Source: Pampus argenteus
Lineage: Eukaryota > Chordata > Actinopteri > Scombriformes > Stromateidae
Direction of reading: 5' to 3'
Length of the DNA stretch: 64,000 nucleotides
NCBI GenBank assembly: GCA_036937835.1
Contig: CM072861.1
Span: forward strand, 22,744,001 to 22,808,000
Shown: in pieces, positions 1-13,215 of the stretch
Layout of the letters: the number at the start of each line of letters is the position of its first letter
Position numbering within the stretch: the first letter of the stretch is position 1
Program-made: the position numbers and the translations under genes
Notes under the pieces: generated by a model
Database searches by the model: none
The model's input: the letters and a program-made list of their open reading frames with translations, nothing else
Told to the model about the DNA's origin: nothing

Positions 1-3000
1 TTTGGGTGGTGAGGAGTCTGCTCCGAGTCCCGACGGAGCCTCATCAGTGGAGGAGCACCTCTGCATCCGCACCCCCCTCCCATACATCCCTACATCTCCA
101 ACCACCCCCCGGCTGGACGAGAGGCTAAGTGGTGTGAAGCAGAGAGCTCTCCGACAAGCTCCATTACTCCTCCTCAGCCAATTCCCCGCTCCGCCTGTCA
201 GTGGAGAGGTGATGGGGCGGGTGTTGGGCAGTGTTGGGTCGATCAAAGGGGTAGAAAAGAATAGAGTCACATTCATTTCACCAGCTTCCACATCAAATAT
301 GTACGCTTTTTAGTAACTTCATAACAATTGATCTAAAAGTAGTTAGTAGCCTGCCTTGTTAGCCTGAGTCTTTAGCGTTCAGTTTAAGGTCTGTTTGTTT
401 CTTCTCAGTCAGCGAGGAAGAACCGGAGAGAACTGTGTCATGGCGAACTTGGACCTTGTTAGTATCGATCCTCTCTGACTGAGCACCCTTTCATTTATAA
501 TTCATCTCCGTCTGATGGGCACGGATAGAGGCTGGAGAGGGTGGGGATGAACTGGGTTTTAGTGTGTTTTCATTAGCAGTCTGCAGTGTGTTTTTTTTGT
601 TGTTGTTGTGAGGGTACTGTTAATAATGAGCCACCAGGGGGTTGTATTTCAGCCTTTAGGGAGAGCTGAGTGTCCCGATCCTGAACCCAGACTCTGTCAG
701 GCTTGTTGCGGTCCACTTCAGGGGATGTCGGTTTGAACAAGGCGGGGGGGCGGAGGAGGTCGTTCCTTATCAATATTTGAGGAGCTCTAGTCGCTGCAGC
801 TGTTTACTTAACAAACACGCTCGGGGGGCTTCCCTGAAGAGCACGTCGCAGAGGAGCAGCTGACAGCATCACCCTGTCACTCACTCCTCTTGTCCTGCAC
901 CCACCTCCACCTCCACCCATCCTCTCGTGGGTGCTGTACTGCTACCTGTCCCCCCTCCCCCTCCGTCATCCATCACAATCCCATGGTGTTGTTTCCTATC
1001 TGTCACCCTCTGCAGCGACTGTCATTATTTTTCATTTCGCGGGCTAAGTGCGCCCGCTCGCTCGGGGAATGATGTCATTGTTTTTACCGTCTGTGTCTCC
1101 CCCGTTTTTTTTTTTTCTCGATTTCTATCTGTGATCCACTCAGTCTCAAGATCTCCGCCGCTGTATTTGTCCGAGTAGATTAATGCCTCCGTCCTGTCCT
1201 CCGCCACTCTAAAAGAAGATTGACAAACACTCTCAGCCTCGTTCGTCTGATGTGTATATATATCGCTGAAGTCAGACAGAGTTCACCAGTTCACCAGTTC
1301 ATACAGTATTAATAACTGCATCACTGTGCTGTTTCTTGCACTTACGACACACGTTTTAAAGCATCCATATGAGAAGGACTCTTCGTGAAAACACAGAATT
1401 AATAGAATAGAAAAAGCCGCAATTTAAAAAGGCCTCTTCATACTTTCTTTTTGTCTCTTCCTGCCTTTTTCTTATTCCTCCTCTACTCTTTCTTCCCTGC
1501 TATCCCGAGGCTTTCTGTTCTCCACAGTTGAGCAGGATTTGTCACAGGTGTTAGCAGGAAACTCTCGTTGCCATTAAGCCGTCAGCATCTTTTTCTTGCT
1601 CTTCTTCGGACCCCTGCTTCGTTCTGGCTTTCTCAATATCGGAAGCTTGATATGCATGAATAGATCTTTAATGTACAAGCCAATATCGGGCTGAGCAGTA
1701 AGGTCTGTTTGTGTTGAAACGCTCCGTTAATTGAAAGAACGGGAGCTTCAGTTTCCCTGAGCAGGTGCAGATTTCCTCTCATGTTTAGCTTTGTCTTGTA
1801 GAGCTTAATTTGCACACCTTATACCAGGCTGTTAGCTTTTATGTTTTTTTGTTTGATGCCAGACTGTGTTTTTCTAAGTGGGCTTATTTGTTGAGCAAAA
1901 CTGCACAGTCAAATGCACCAGGGAAAGTTTCAGAGGCTGATCACGTGTCGTATACAGATTTGTGTCTCTACCTCTCTGGTTTTGGGTTTGTATAGACGGC
2001 ACATTTTACACAAGGATAAAACAACCTTGCTCCAATGACAAAATGGCAGCACTATTTTAGATCTTATTCATGCATTTGTCAGAAGAGCAGAGAGGTTTTT
2101 TATTTTTATTTTCAAGAAATGGAGCAGTTAGCAAAGATGTGCACTAAAAACTGTCCGAACCCTGTTAAAACCCCAGGAGAGGTGTTGGGTTTAACCACGA
2201 CATTTCAGAGCAAACTGTAGACAAGACCCACGGGGGGCGGTGGTGACTGGATCTCCTTACAAGTCTCCAGTACGAGTACAGATGCCTTCATGAGGTTAAG
2301 AGGGTAAAAATTAGAGTAGTGCATGTGCAGGCTAATGACCAACCCAGGGGAAAACGCAGCGAGGTAGCAGCTGCTGAGAGGAAAGAGAAGCAGGCTGGTG
2401 ATGAGATAGCTGCTGGTTTGTAAATGAAGAGGATAACAAAATATTAGTTTTGACAAAATGAGACGGATGTGTTTTAATGAAGATGTGAGAATTTAGGTTG
2501 ATTGGAGAAAAAACGATCAGACGACTTGTGGATTAGAAAGTCTTGTCATTTGTCATCATGAGGAAACAAGAAGATGAAAATAATCTGCTTTAATTCATGA
2601 AGACTTCCATGAGATGTGTAGGCTAAATTAAAGCAGCAAGTATTGAGAAAAGTCTTGTAGTTTTACAGTTTATTACATTTTTAGCTGCTATTTTCACAAA
2701 TCAACTGGAGTCTTTGTTGAGCGAGGGCTGAATTTCAATACACAGAAATGTCCATGTTTAGACAAAGAACCGTTGTCGGCTGCTGAAAACAACAGGTTTG
2801 TGTAGCTGATTGTAGAAAACCGGCCCCGGCCAACTATTCTTTGTATTTCTTCGGTTCATCCTGGCGGAAAGCTCCACTGTTCTTTTGAAAAATAATAGGC
2901 AGCCTTGGGAACGTACTGAAATGAAAGAACAAGACAAGGCATGTCAGGAAATTACTTTCTTTCCAAATTATATTTTCAAAAAGAATTCACTCCTCTGAAG

Positions 3001-3159
3001 CAATGTCTCCTATTGACCGTTTCCCTTTGGGTCTTTTCGTGAGTCTTTTTGTGTCCAAAGTAAAGTAATTATTTAAAAAAAACACACACACACACACACA
3101 GACACACAAATTGAACGCGGTTTAAATGAAGTAAGTTTCCTTGTAAAGCGCAATCAATA

Positions 3160-3840
3160 GCCGTCGCTGTCACTTACGCGGCAGGAGAGACTTTGAATGT
3201 CAATGTCATTTAAAAACTCTGCACAGTTTGAATGACGGTAGGGGACGCCGACGCCGCTTTGAGGCTCTCAGCGAGACGTTGAAGTGAGGAACACAGAGAA
3301 ATTAAATCTACAACACGGAGCCGGAGTCTGACTGACGACGGCTGTCACTTCGCCTGTGACTCTTTCAACCAGCGTGACTCTGCTGAGCCGCCGCCGGAGA
3401 AAGTTAAACGGTATTACTTATGAATACTAAATAAGCTGTAGGTTGCATTGTTTGAATGAAATGCTTGTTTAAATGCACGCGAGTGCTACCGCTTGCACGG
3501 CCGGATGTGTGTCTTGCTCTTGTGGTTATGTGTCTAATTATCGAGCCTCAGCTGGAGCCAGAGGCCAACAGGTGTCTAGGAGAGGCTCCTCTGGATCAAA
3601 GCCAGTGAAAATAATTACACAACCCAACTCTCCCCTCTCGTAGATAAGACTAACTGCCTGCCGCTTGGCTTTCGGATACGTTCGGAGACGACATATCCAC
3701 AGCCCTTTTTTCAGACGTGACCTGCGGTGTGATGACGTCGCGGAAAACAGATGGACGGACACCCTCGTGCTTCGAGTTTATGCGTGCACATATGTCTGGA
3801 TACGCAGGGCGCCGGGTGTGAGCGCAGGCAGACAGATGCA
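3160..3840. promoter_or_regulatory. CpG-rich patches, possible alternative promoter or enhancer
   Basis: Bases 3160-3420 and 3660-3840 contain many CpG dinucleotides in sequence that is otherwise AT-rich and CpG-poor. The second patch contains a CRE-like TGACGTCG (3733-3740). No TATA box with a following ORF and signal peptide was recognised, so this is not the main gpc3 promoter on present evidence. It could be an unmethylated enhancer, an alternative first exon, or chance composition. Confidence 0.25.
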
Positions 3841-6827
3841 GAGTAATGCCACTCAGTTGAATATTTTATCTGTTCATCATTAACACACAGCCAGGAAGCC
3901 AAGAGCAGACTTTAAAGGACACAGACATCCGCGCTACCAGTGCTCGGGCATTTTCATGGCCTCATTTCAAAGTGGTTCTTTGAAGTCTTTTAACTAACTA
4001 CATTCGAGCCACATTTATCTAAAACTATTGCACGGAAATAAAACTAATCAGTTTATCATCCAAAAAAAAAAGAAAGAGCTTTATTTGATTTGCTTCGACT
4101 CTGACTCGCCCCACTGTGACGTGACTCGCCATGACTCGGTTTGATTTAGGATTTATAGACAATGTTGAAAAGATTTACGACTGAAATTAAAAAAATAGCA
4201 CGTGGACGTTTTGGGGGAAATATAATTAATAAAATACCAGCATGTGTTTAATTTAAAAATCACACACAGACTCAAAAACTGTGAATCAGTAAAAAATACA
4301 TACATATATATGACAAACATTGCGTCAGTTGGCTATTAATCAGGTATTTATTCATATGAAGATGTTACAGGTTATCACTTCAGCTCTGCATAATGGTGCT
4401 CGAGTGATATTTTTTATGCTTGTTCCACTGCATTAGTTGAAACCCTGCGGTTACACACAGGGATATAGAGCCTGTGGCAAAAACGATGAATATGTAAATG
4501 AAGGCATATCCGCCTTTACATTCAGATCTGACGTCTGCTTTTGACTTTGACTTCTGTCCTTGTGAAACTAAAAAAAAAAAAAAATCCCCAAACTGTGTCT
4601 GTCTCTCTCCTCAGTTTCTGTACATTTACTTCCACTTTACCAAATATTAAACGAAAAGTATTGGATGCCATTATCCTGGAGTATCTGTGCTGTAGGTTGT
4701 GTACTCGTCACATCCCTTACGTTCCTATTAAAGGTATAATCTGTGTTTCTACAGTGACACTTTAAAAAAATGCAAACCAGAGATGTTGTGATAGTGTCTC
4801 CCGCTGTCTTATCCTCCATATCCTGTTGATTGTTAACAAAATTATATTATATTTTTGGGTTCGAGCTAACATGTTTTGTCCAACCTAAAACATAAATTAA
4901 CACATTGTACTTTCCACATTAGCATTAGCTGTACACATGAACCCTGAGGCTTACAAAGACTATTAATAGGAAGAGGAAAAATTTAAATGTACTCAACCAA
5001 AGTACACGGAGCCAATGTACAGTATGTGTTTGATCATTATACTATATATATATATATATAGACCTATACATATCAAGGTTGAGCCAGTGGATCCTTATAG
5101 TCTGTTAAATTTTTCCACCTCACAGAACCACAAATGCAACGCATACAATACCGTCTCCATGCTCATTACGGCTTACACTGGTTTTATGTATTTTTTATCA
5201 GTTAATATTAATATTTATGTTGACAACTAGACAGACTTTGATTCAGAAGAAAGCACTTCTCATTTTTAAACCGGCTTATTGACTGCGCTGCTGGATGATG
5301 TCGATCCAGCTGCGTTAGCACTGACCTGGGAAAGACAGATTTTACATTTTGTGCTCCACATATCTAGAACAAATTGGAGCATGAACTGAAGTCTGATGCT
5401 GTGAGTGCAAATCAGATGAAAACCGGATTAACATTTTACCTCACTTGTAATGAATGTTGAATTCAACAGTGGTGAATTTTGTTTGTGTTATTTGTGCCCT
5501 TTTCTCCTTGTTAGAGATAAAAGGCCTTGTGTTTCCCTGTGTTCGGTATAAATGAAATGCAGTGAAAATGTGAGAACATGTAGGTGTGTGCGTGTGTGCA
5601 GTGTGTGCAGTGTGTACTGGCTTAAACTGGAACAGTGAAGCGCTCACCTCACAGGTCTGATTTCACAGAGTGGCAGCGTTGTGTCATGGCCGGATCAGGC
5701 ATCACTGGAGGCTCGATCTCGCTGCCTGATCCGCCCGCGAGCCAGAATTCATCCCTGGAGTCTGACTGCCAGGCACAGCGCAGACTGTCTGACAGACAAA
5801 CCGCCGTCTATGGCAGCCCACAGCGGACCAGAGCTATAGAAGAACAAGGCCCAGTAGCAGGAAGTGTGTGTGTGTGTGTGTGTGTGTGTGACTGTATTCA
5901 TATAGTCCAGGCTCTGCCTGAGCTACTTAATACAGAAATGTGACAGGACCCCCCAGTGAGACCTGAACTATCGGCCCTCATGGCTCAGGCCCAGAGGCTG
6001 TGAGGCACTACTGTTTAAGTCTCTCTGCTCATTTGATCAGAGCTGAAAAGACCCACAAGTTTTCTCAAAGGTTGAAATATAATGTTACTTTAAAGAAATT
6101 TTACTTGAGTACAATGGAAAGTTTTAAAGCTGTGACCTGTAACGTTTCACATGTTCAAACTAGAGCCAAGTCAACCGTGTGACAGGCAGGAGAATCAAAT
6201 TAAACGTAAAAAATACATGAAGTAATGAAAGTAAATATAATTATTTACATCAAGAACAGAAACATGGTTCATGTTTGTTTGAGAATATGAACATTTCTTT
6301 TTAAACATTAGTTCTTCCTTAAGTTTTGAACTACTGTAACTACTAAAACATGGGGAAGAACCTGACAAACAATGACGAATTATTAGCTAACTTTCATATC
6401 AATCTCATGATTAAAGCAGCGTAAACAAAAAAAAAAACACATCGCAGCTTGAGCGGCCCGCTCATGTGTGAATGATGGATGTACGGAGGAGTGTGTGTTA
6501 AGCTCAGCACATTTCTTGGCTCACTCCGTTTGCCCCGGTGGTGCCGTTTCCTTTGATGATCCCTTAAAAAGTCAATCGACTTGTGTGAGAGATGAAACTG
6601 TATCAGAGTGAAAGTGAAAGTGCACGCCGAGCGTTTCCGCTGCATGTTTACTGGACTGAATCTGCTGTGATTGTTTCTTTAATGTTTGGTTAATGATTAC
6701 TGCCAATTTGTGCTTCTTCTCTCTCATCGTGGCTGCTTATAGTTTCATAGTATGGCTTCTTAATGGCACTTCTAGAAATCTACCGCATATATTCACACAA
6801 CATACAGTGTACATGAGAAGCAACAGC

Positions 6828-6829
<2 letters not shown>

Positions 6830-6868
<39 letters not shown>
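6830..6868. repeat. (TA)n microsatellite
   Basis: An uninterrupted TA run of about 19 units, followed by further AT-rich sequence. Length polymorphism is likely. Confidence 0.95.
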
Positions 6869-6871
<3 letters not shown>

Positions 6872-8284
6872 TAATAAATAAAGCATCCAGCCACGACTGC
6901 TCGCCCATAAATTGTTTTTGTAAGAGTCATCATCAGCTGACAAATGAACATTTAACATTTTGATGAGCGAGAGGGAGATGAGAAAATTTCTCTCCCTGTT
7001 TTTCACATTTATTTAATTATTTTCTGATTATTTCTGTCTGATGTTTTTTATTTTATTTATTTTTTGTTATTGTTGACCCATTTAGAGAAATCAACACAGT
7101 TTAAAATATACACATCAGACACTTTCATTATCCTGCTGCCTTCAGCCTGCCGCTCATGAGTGGTGACGCACACGACAAACAACACGCTGATGTTCACGGT
7201 TGCTCAGTGTTTTCTGTATATTTATTCCTGTTACATAGGTGCTGTAAATATTGTTTATAGCCTGAAGAGGTGGATGAAGTTAGTTCAGACAATACAGTAG
7301 TGTTTTTGTCTGTTAATGCACAATATGTAATCATACAGTCGAAGACAAATCTCACTTGACTAATTCCTCTTTGGCTGTTTTGTGTTTAGTTGCTGATGAA
7401 CACAATGATGTTTACTTTGCACCATCACATCTCATTTTCATTATTTCCCCCGGTCTCTGTTCTGCTCCTTACTTTCATTTTTCCATCTCATCTTGTTTGT
7501 TTCTGTCTGTCACTCGCCATCTTCCTCTCTGGCATCACTTCACACACATATTTCAGAGTAAGCAAGCACTAAAACAGAATGCAGAAGTATTTCTCTCGTA
7601 ATCTTAAACACTTAAGATCATTATTTTCTTTGGGAACGACTCATTTTCAGAACTAATAAAGTAGAGAAACGGAGCTCTAATGCCTCTGATTTACTAGATA
7701 CAAAGACAGAAAAAAAAAATCCTCTGATGATAATCAGCCTGGTTTCTGTAACTGAAGACAAATGTCTTTGGGTGAGTATGAGATTCAATAGCATCATGTC
7801 AATAATGCGTCCTTGTGAACAACCTTCTTCCCAACTTATCTGCACGGTTTTGAACACTGTTTTTAAATAGCAGGCAAATCAGTCATCTAATACGTCCTCA
7901 TTTAGTAATTATACTTCTTGTGTCAGTCTTCCTTTCTTTTAGAGGCATACCGTATTTCATCCATCAAGTGTGACACGGAGGAGTCAGGAAGGGATAAAGT
8001 AATAATCTTGAGCTTAAAGGTTTATTATTGACCTTGGAAATAGCAGTTTGACAATAAAATCTAAGCCCTTACTATAAACTCCCCCGAGCTTTGAGCAGCA
8101 TCGGATGCCTCAGCGTTGGAAAATTTCCAATAAACGGACCTTGTGCTAAGAATTTCTTGTCAAAACAAAAACATAATAATAATCTTGATGTAGCAGCCGG
8201 AGCTCGAATTGGATTGTGTGTGTTTCATATTTCTGCAACGGCTCTCGAACCAAATTTTCACTTTGAGTGTTTATGATGGCAAAT

Positions 8285-8345
8285 TTCCAACCACATTACA
8301 TTAATTTAACAGATGCTTTTGTTCAAATTGCCTTACGCTAAGTGC
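8285..8345. repeat. Degraded teleost interspersed repeat fragment
   Basis: The stretch reading approximately 'ttacattaatttaacagatg' and continuing 'cttttgttcaaattgcctta' resembles the very common fish motif in which cells read 'catttagcagacgctttta tccaaagcgacttaca'. The match is imperfect and judged from memory. It would be an old copy of a SINE or LINE tail. Confidence 0.4.
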
Positions 8346-8779
8346 ACTCAGTCTCCACAACTGCATACATAATTTTTCACTTATTAATACTTTTACATTA
8401 GGGGTTGTAACACATTGCATCACATATCAGTCAAGAGGCTCCTAATTGAAACTATGATTGAGGCGCGTATGTGGCTGAACAGACCAGAGAGATGTGGTTG
8501 TTTTCTCCTGTTTCTGTCCTCTTCGCGCTGTATTGTACTGTTGCTTTTGTTTTGCCTGGTGTTGTACAAGCTGCTGAGGAAGATCTGTGCTGTCAATGAA
8601 TAAAGCAAAACCTCATAGTTTCACTGAAACAAACGTTTGACTCTTAAAGTAAAGACTGTGTAGCTTCTGAAAGAATAAATAACCTGATCTTCAAAACAAA
8701 AGTTGGATTCATAAGAAATAAAACACACAGTTGCACTCAGGGGTTTTGCTGCTAAAGCTTTACTTGGTCTGGTATGACC

Positions 8780-9090
8780 GTATGGCGGCTAACGTTAGCT
8801 AATGTTAGCTAAATTTATATAAATACTGAGGTTAAGACTCACCTAACGATGATGTCTGTAATGCAAAAGACTCAAGAAAGACTTGTCTTGTTCACAGAAT
8901 GTGAAGAAATAGTAGTTTTGATGTTATGTCTAAGACGTCTATGTATTATGTTGCAGGTATCTACCGAAGTTAGCATGCTAACCAGCTAGCCCCAGCCCGT
9001 CCTGTCTCGTAATACCACTTTATACCTGGAGAGGCGATAGTGAGTCAGTGTAGCATCCAGCCTGCCTTCAGTCCAACATGAGAGGAAGAA
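8780..9090. repeat. Teleost dispersed repeat with 'gttagcatgctaac' motif
   Basis: Contains 'aacgttagctaatgttagct' (about 8791) and 'gttagcatgctaaccagcta' (about 8970), followed by the 'tagcatccagcctgccttc' type text seen in abundant percomorph repeats. Ends are not defined and no terminal inverted repeats were found. Family assignment is by recall only. Confidence 0.4.
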
Positions 9091-11380
9091 GAAGTAGCTT
9101 CCTGGTTAGATTTATTAAAGCAAACGTTATCTTAACGTTTCACTGAACTCATATTGCCATCATATTTAGTCAAAGTCCTAGTTTACCTAGATTGTTAGCA
9201 AACGAAGCCCTGATGATGATTAATGATATGGAGCTAACTTAGCCTAGCATTGATGGACACCCCGACTTTGTGGTGATGCGCTGCTGGATTGGTTTGCACC
9301 TTTTAAGATAACATAGCAACCAACACAGATTTAAAATGTTAAAATTAGGTTTAAGAAAAAAACAAAGTAAAGTAAGTATAACGTATGGACACCAGAACTG
9401 GACATCAAACCTGATTCACATAAACTGAATAAACCTGACTTTTAGGCTGAGTTTTTCCTTTAATTCTCCCCTTTACTCTACTTTGTCTTCTGATTAATTC
9501 TGTGGCTCATCTTTCGACTCCCTTTTAATTCATGCACTCACCTTTCACTTCTTTCCTTTCACATTTCGCCTCTGATTTCTTGTTCTCTGCCTCCCTGAGC
9601 CCAGACACTCCTCCACCTTTACTTTCACTATCCACTCTCTTTTCATCTCTCTCTTCTTCCTTTCAGCCTCTTAATGTCAAAGACATTAAAGAGCTTTTCT
9701 TAACTGATAAATGTTTTATTAGGCCTCACTCTCCTTTTTTTTTGAAGGGTAAATACAAAGAGGAAGTGAAGGGAAAGTTTGTATCGCTGTCTCCCTCTTG
9801 ACTTCATTTCCATATCTGTCAGTCTGCTGTCCCCCTCCGCTGTGACCTCTCATCTCCTCTCATCCATCCTCGCCTCTCCTCTTTCATCAAGTCTCTACTG
9901 GAAACCAGCAGCAGCTAAGTCTCCAATGATTTAAAGAAAAAAAAAGTCTCATGACTGTTAAAACTAGAGAGAAAACCACATTTCTATAATGTTCTGTGCA
10001 GTTTATTGTCCTCAATAGGTGGACAAGTGTCTTTGATCAAATCTCGAAGCAGCTCAAACACATTTAAGAGCAAGTGGGGGGTTGCTGGTTGGACTTTAAA
10101 GGGACCTAACTCCTCTGCTGCGCTGTTGCTGAATCTTACATTTAGCCTCTAGGCTCCTAGATGATTGTATTTCCTGTGCTGTAATAGCTGTCTGTCCTCT
10201 GGGGCTGCGTGAGTGCTCCCTGTCTCTCGCACCCCTCGGCTGTACTGCTGATTGCTCCTCCTTTCTGAAAAAAAAAAAAAAAAAGAAAAGAAATGGGTCA
10301 CGTTATATGGGCTGCAGCGCGACAGCTACTTCTACCTGTATCCAGGACACCTATCGACACACACACACACACACAACCTGCCACCGACATTTGAGGACGC
10401 TCTATGAAAACACGGAGAATGTTCAATTTTCTCAACTTCAAATAAAAGTGTGGCTCTTCTCACCCAAACGACAGCTCGACACGAAGCATCCAAACAGGAT
10501 TTCCACTCTTCACAAAGGCCTTTGTGTCTGCACCCCCCTCCCCTACACACACACACACACACACACCCGTGTGCGCTCACACATCCTCCATGTGTTTTCC
10601 ATGTTTGCTGCGAAATCCAATATTTCTCAGCTATGTTCCATTCAATCCCAGGAAGGTTGACACATTTCCGTTCCAGCTTCATTTGTACCGTAATTGGTCT
10701 GGCCTCGTCCATTAATACTCACGCACAAAAAAACCCGGGAGACCGCACACTCAGAGCAGCTCTACAGCATCGAAGCCATTTCCTCTATTTCCCTTCAGTT
10801 ATCCCATTATGCTATAGGGACATGTGATTGGTATGCTGGCTCGGCCAGGACTAATGATGCATAGAGCTGTAGCCTCTGGTTAGACGTCACGGACCGGAGG
10901 AAAGCAGCCAGGTGCTTGTGTACAACCGTTCCACGCTGCACTAATCGGTCATCCCCCCGAAACATTAAGCATGTCAAAGTGGGTAATGGATTGGCCCAAT
11001 TAGCATGGAGCTTTGATGGAGAACACACTTGTTTATACATCTCGACTCCTACTCATCTTTTATTTACCTCGTAGTTGTCTGAGAGACTCTCTTATCAAGG
11101 TGAATGCAATTAAATTTGGGAGACGAGTCCTTCCTTCCATCCACAGACAATTATTCTGAGTAACGGCACCAACTGTGGATTTACACAAACAAAGGAGCTG
11201 AAATAACGGCTTGCTCCGCCTGCACAGTTTTAAAAAGGCTCTCCTCACTGATGTTGGAAGTGTGTGTGTGTGTGTGGCTGTTTCAGTATGTTTGACCCTG
11301 GAGTTCAAGGACAGTCCTATATGTGCTGCCTCTGGCTGCTTCTGTCTGTACCCAAGTGGTGTTTATTTAAGGAGCTCATC

Positions 11381-11384
<4 letters not shown>

Positions 11385-11412
<28 letters not shown>
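11385..11412. repeat. (CA)14 microsatellite
   Basis: A pure CA run of 28 bases; several shorter CA/TG runs lie within 1.3 kb (10360, 10546, 11254, 11513). Confidence 0.95.
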
Positions 11413-13109
11413 GTCTAACCTTGTGCTCTGAAACATATCATCCTCAGTTCTACACAGATAAAAAAAAAGACTGTCTGGAGTTTCTATCCTCTGTTTCCAA
11501 TAATGTACTCCAACACACACACACACACACACTGCGTCCTGAAGCTCACAGTATGTCCTGCAACCCTGCCTTCCATCCTACTGGATTAATTACTCTCCTC
11601 CCTGCCTGTGATCCCCGAGAGCGTCTGAGCCGCGTTAGCCGGCCTCTGCCTCTCGCTGGTGGGCACGGAGATGGCAGCGCTCACCCATTCATCACCGTGA
11701 CTTTGGGAAGGGAGACACGAGGGATGGGGTGCGTGGGCGAGTTAGAGTACAAGAGAGGGAGAGGGTAGGAGTGAAGGTGAGAGAAAGGTGGCGGGAGAAG
11801 GGGAGCGGAAAAAGCCAGGTCCCTCCTGACCGAAGCCCTGATTAAAAATTAAAAGTGTTGCCGTTTCGCTGGTTCCAGGGGTCCAGATTGTAATGTATGG
11901 ATTGCTGAGTTGATTCTCAGAGGACGAGGAGGAGGAGGGGAGCGAGGGGGCTGAAGAGGAGCAGCGGGGCTGTGGGAGTATAGGATTAGGAGCGAGGGAG
12001 GAAAAGTAGGGGATGAGACACATCTTTACCTGGAGATAAATAACCTGGCGTAGCACAGCGCTGGTACTTTTCCCATTGTTTCCCCCCCCAAAAAAACGTT
12101 GTCATATTCATTTTTTATTCCACTGGTGACGTCTTTTTCACAGTAGATGGATGAAGGCCGGGTGGAGGGGCGACAGAGGGAAGAAGGGGGGCGCGGCACC
12201 GAAGGTTAGAGCAGCTCTAATTAATGGAGACGGTGAGAAAAGTAAAGACAGATAGAGGAGAGGAAGACAAACTGTGCGGTGAGTGTGTATGTGTGTGTGT
12301 GTGTTTGAGGTCGTGTGTGTGTGTCGGGCCTTTGATCAAACCAGGAACTCGTCAATGTGTTTGTGAGCCATATTTGTGCCTCTGTGTGTCTCATTTGTGT
12401 TATGGTGACTGAGGTACACACCGTGCAAAACGCGTGTCAACCTAAACAAGTGTTAGTGTGTGTGTGTGTGTGTGTCCTGTTTGTTGGTTGAGAGAGATGC
12501 AGAACAGGAAGCAGTGAAGAAGAGAAAGGGGATGGAGGAGGGAGACGGGAGACGGGGGAGTGAGGTGTGTCTCAGCCATTCAGGCAGTGTAGGCGTTTGT
12601 CTTTCATCTCCTCTTTCACACAAACAACAAAGCAGCTCGAAGCTTTTTCTCCCCTCCATCATGTACAATACCCTTTCTTAACTCTCACCTATTTATAGTA
12701 GTGCAGGTTGAGAAGTGCGATACACTCAGCATCATTTAATTAGGCACTTGTTTACCAATAAACTCTCCAGAAGAAGAAGAAGTGGTGCACAGACCAGGAA
12801 GTTTGTTTTTCCCACTGCGGAAAAGATGGAGATGATTATTATTTACTAGTTTCTTGAGTTCCTTTTTTTTTTCTTCTAAGATTACAAAGAAAAAGGACAA
12901 ATAAAGACAGACAAGAGAGGAAAAATGAAGTGTCTCTCTGCGCAAAGTCACACAGTTGTGGAAAGGAAGTGGCAGAGACTTATTTATAAAGCACAAGTTC
13001 TGATGTGAGATGGCTTCATTTCAGTTTTATCTCTGTTATTACAGTATTATCCTACTGACTATTAACCTGCTAAAGTTCAATAAGGGAAATATATATATAA
13101 CCAGGATAT

Positions 13110-13215
13110 GTGTTTCCATCTGCTTCCAGTCTTTATGCTAAGCTAGGCTAATTGCCTCCTGGCTCCAGCACTGTATAATTTACAGAGATGAGATCCTCTC
13201 GTCTAAATCGTCCCA
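13110..13215 (+). repeat. Dispersed repeat, 'ctgcttccagt-tttatgctaagcta' family
   Basis: The text 'ccatctgcttccagtcttta' continuing 'tgctaagctaggctaatt' recurs, reverse-complemented and with a few changes, near 59160-59205 in intron 7. The motif is typical of widespread percomorph repeats. Family name and full ends are not known to me. Confidence 0.6.

Noticed and set aside
10360..10570. Regularly spaced short repeats as a CRISPR-like array
   Set aside because: They are plain CA microsatellites with no conserved repeat and spacer structure, in a eukaryotic genome.
11211..11768. 185-codon plus-strand ORF
   Set aside because: Much of it is His-Thr and Val-Cys runs from CA/TG tracts; no domain and no splice support.
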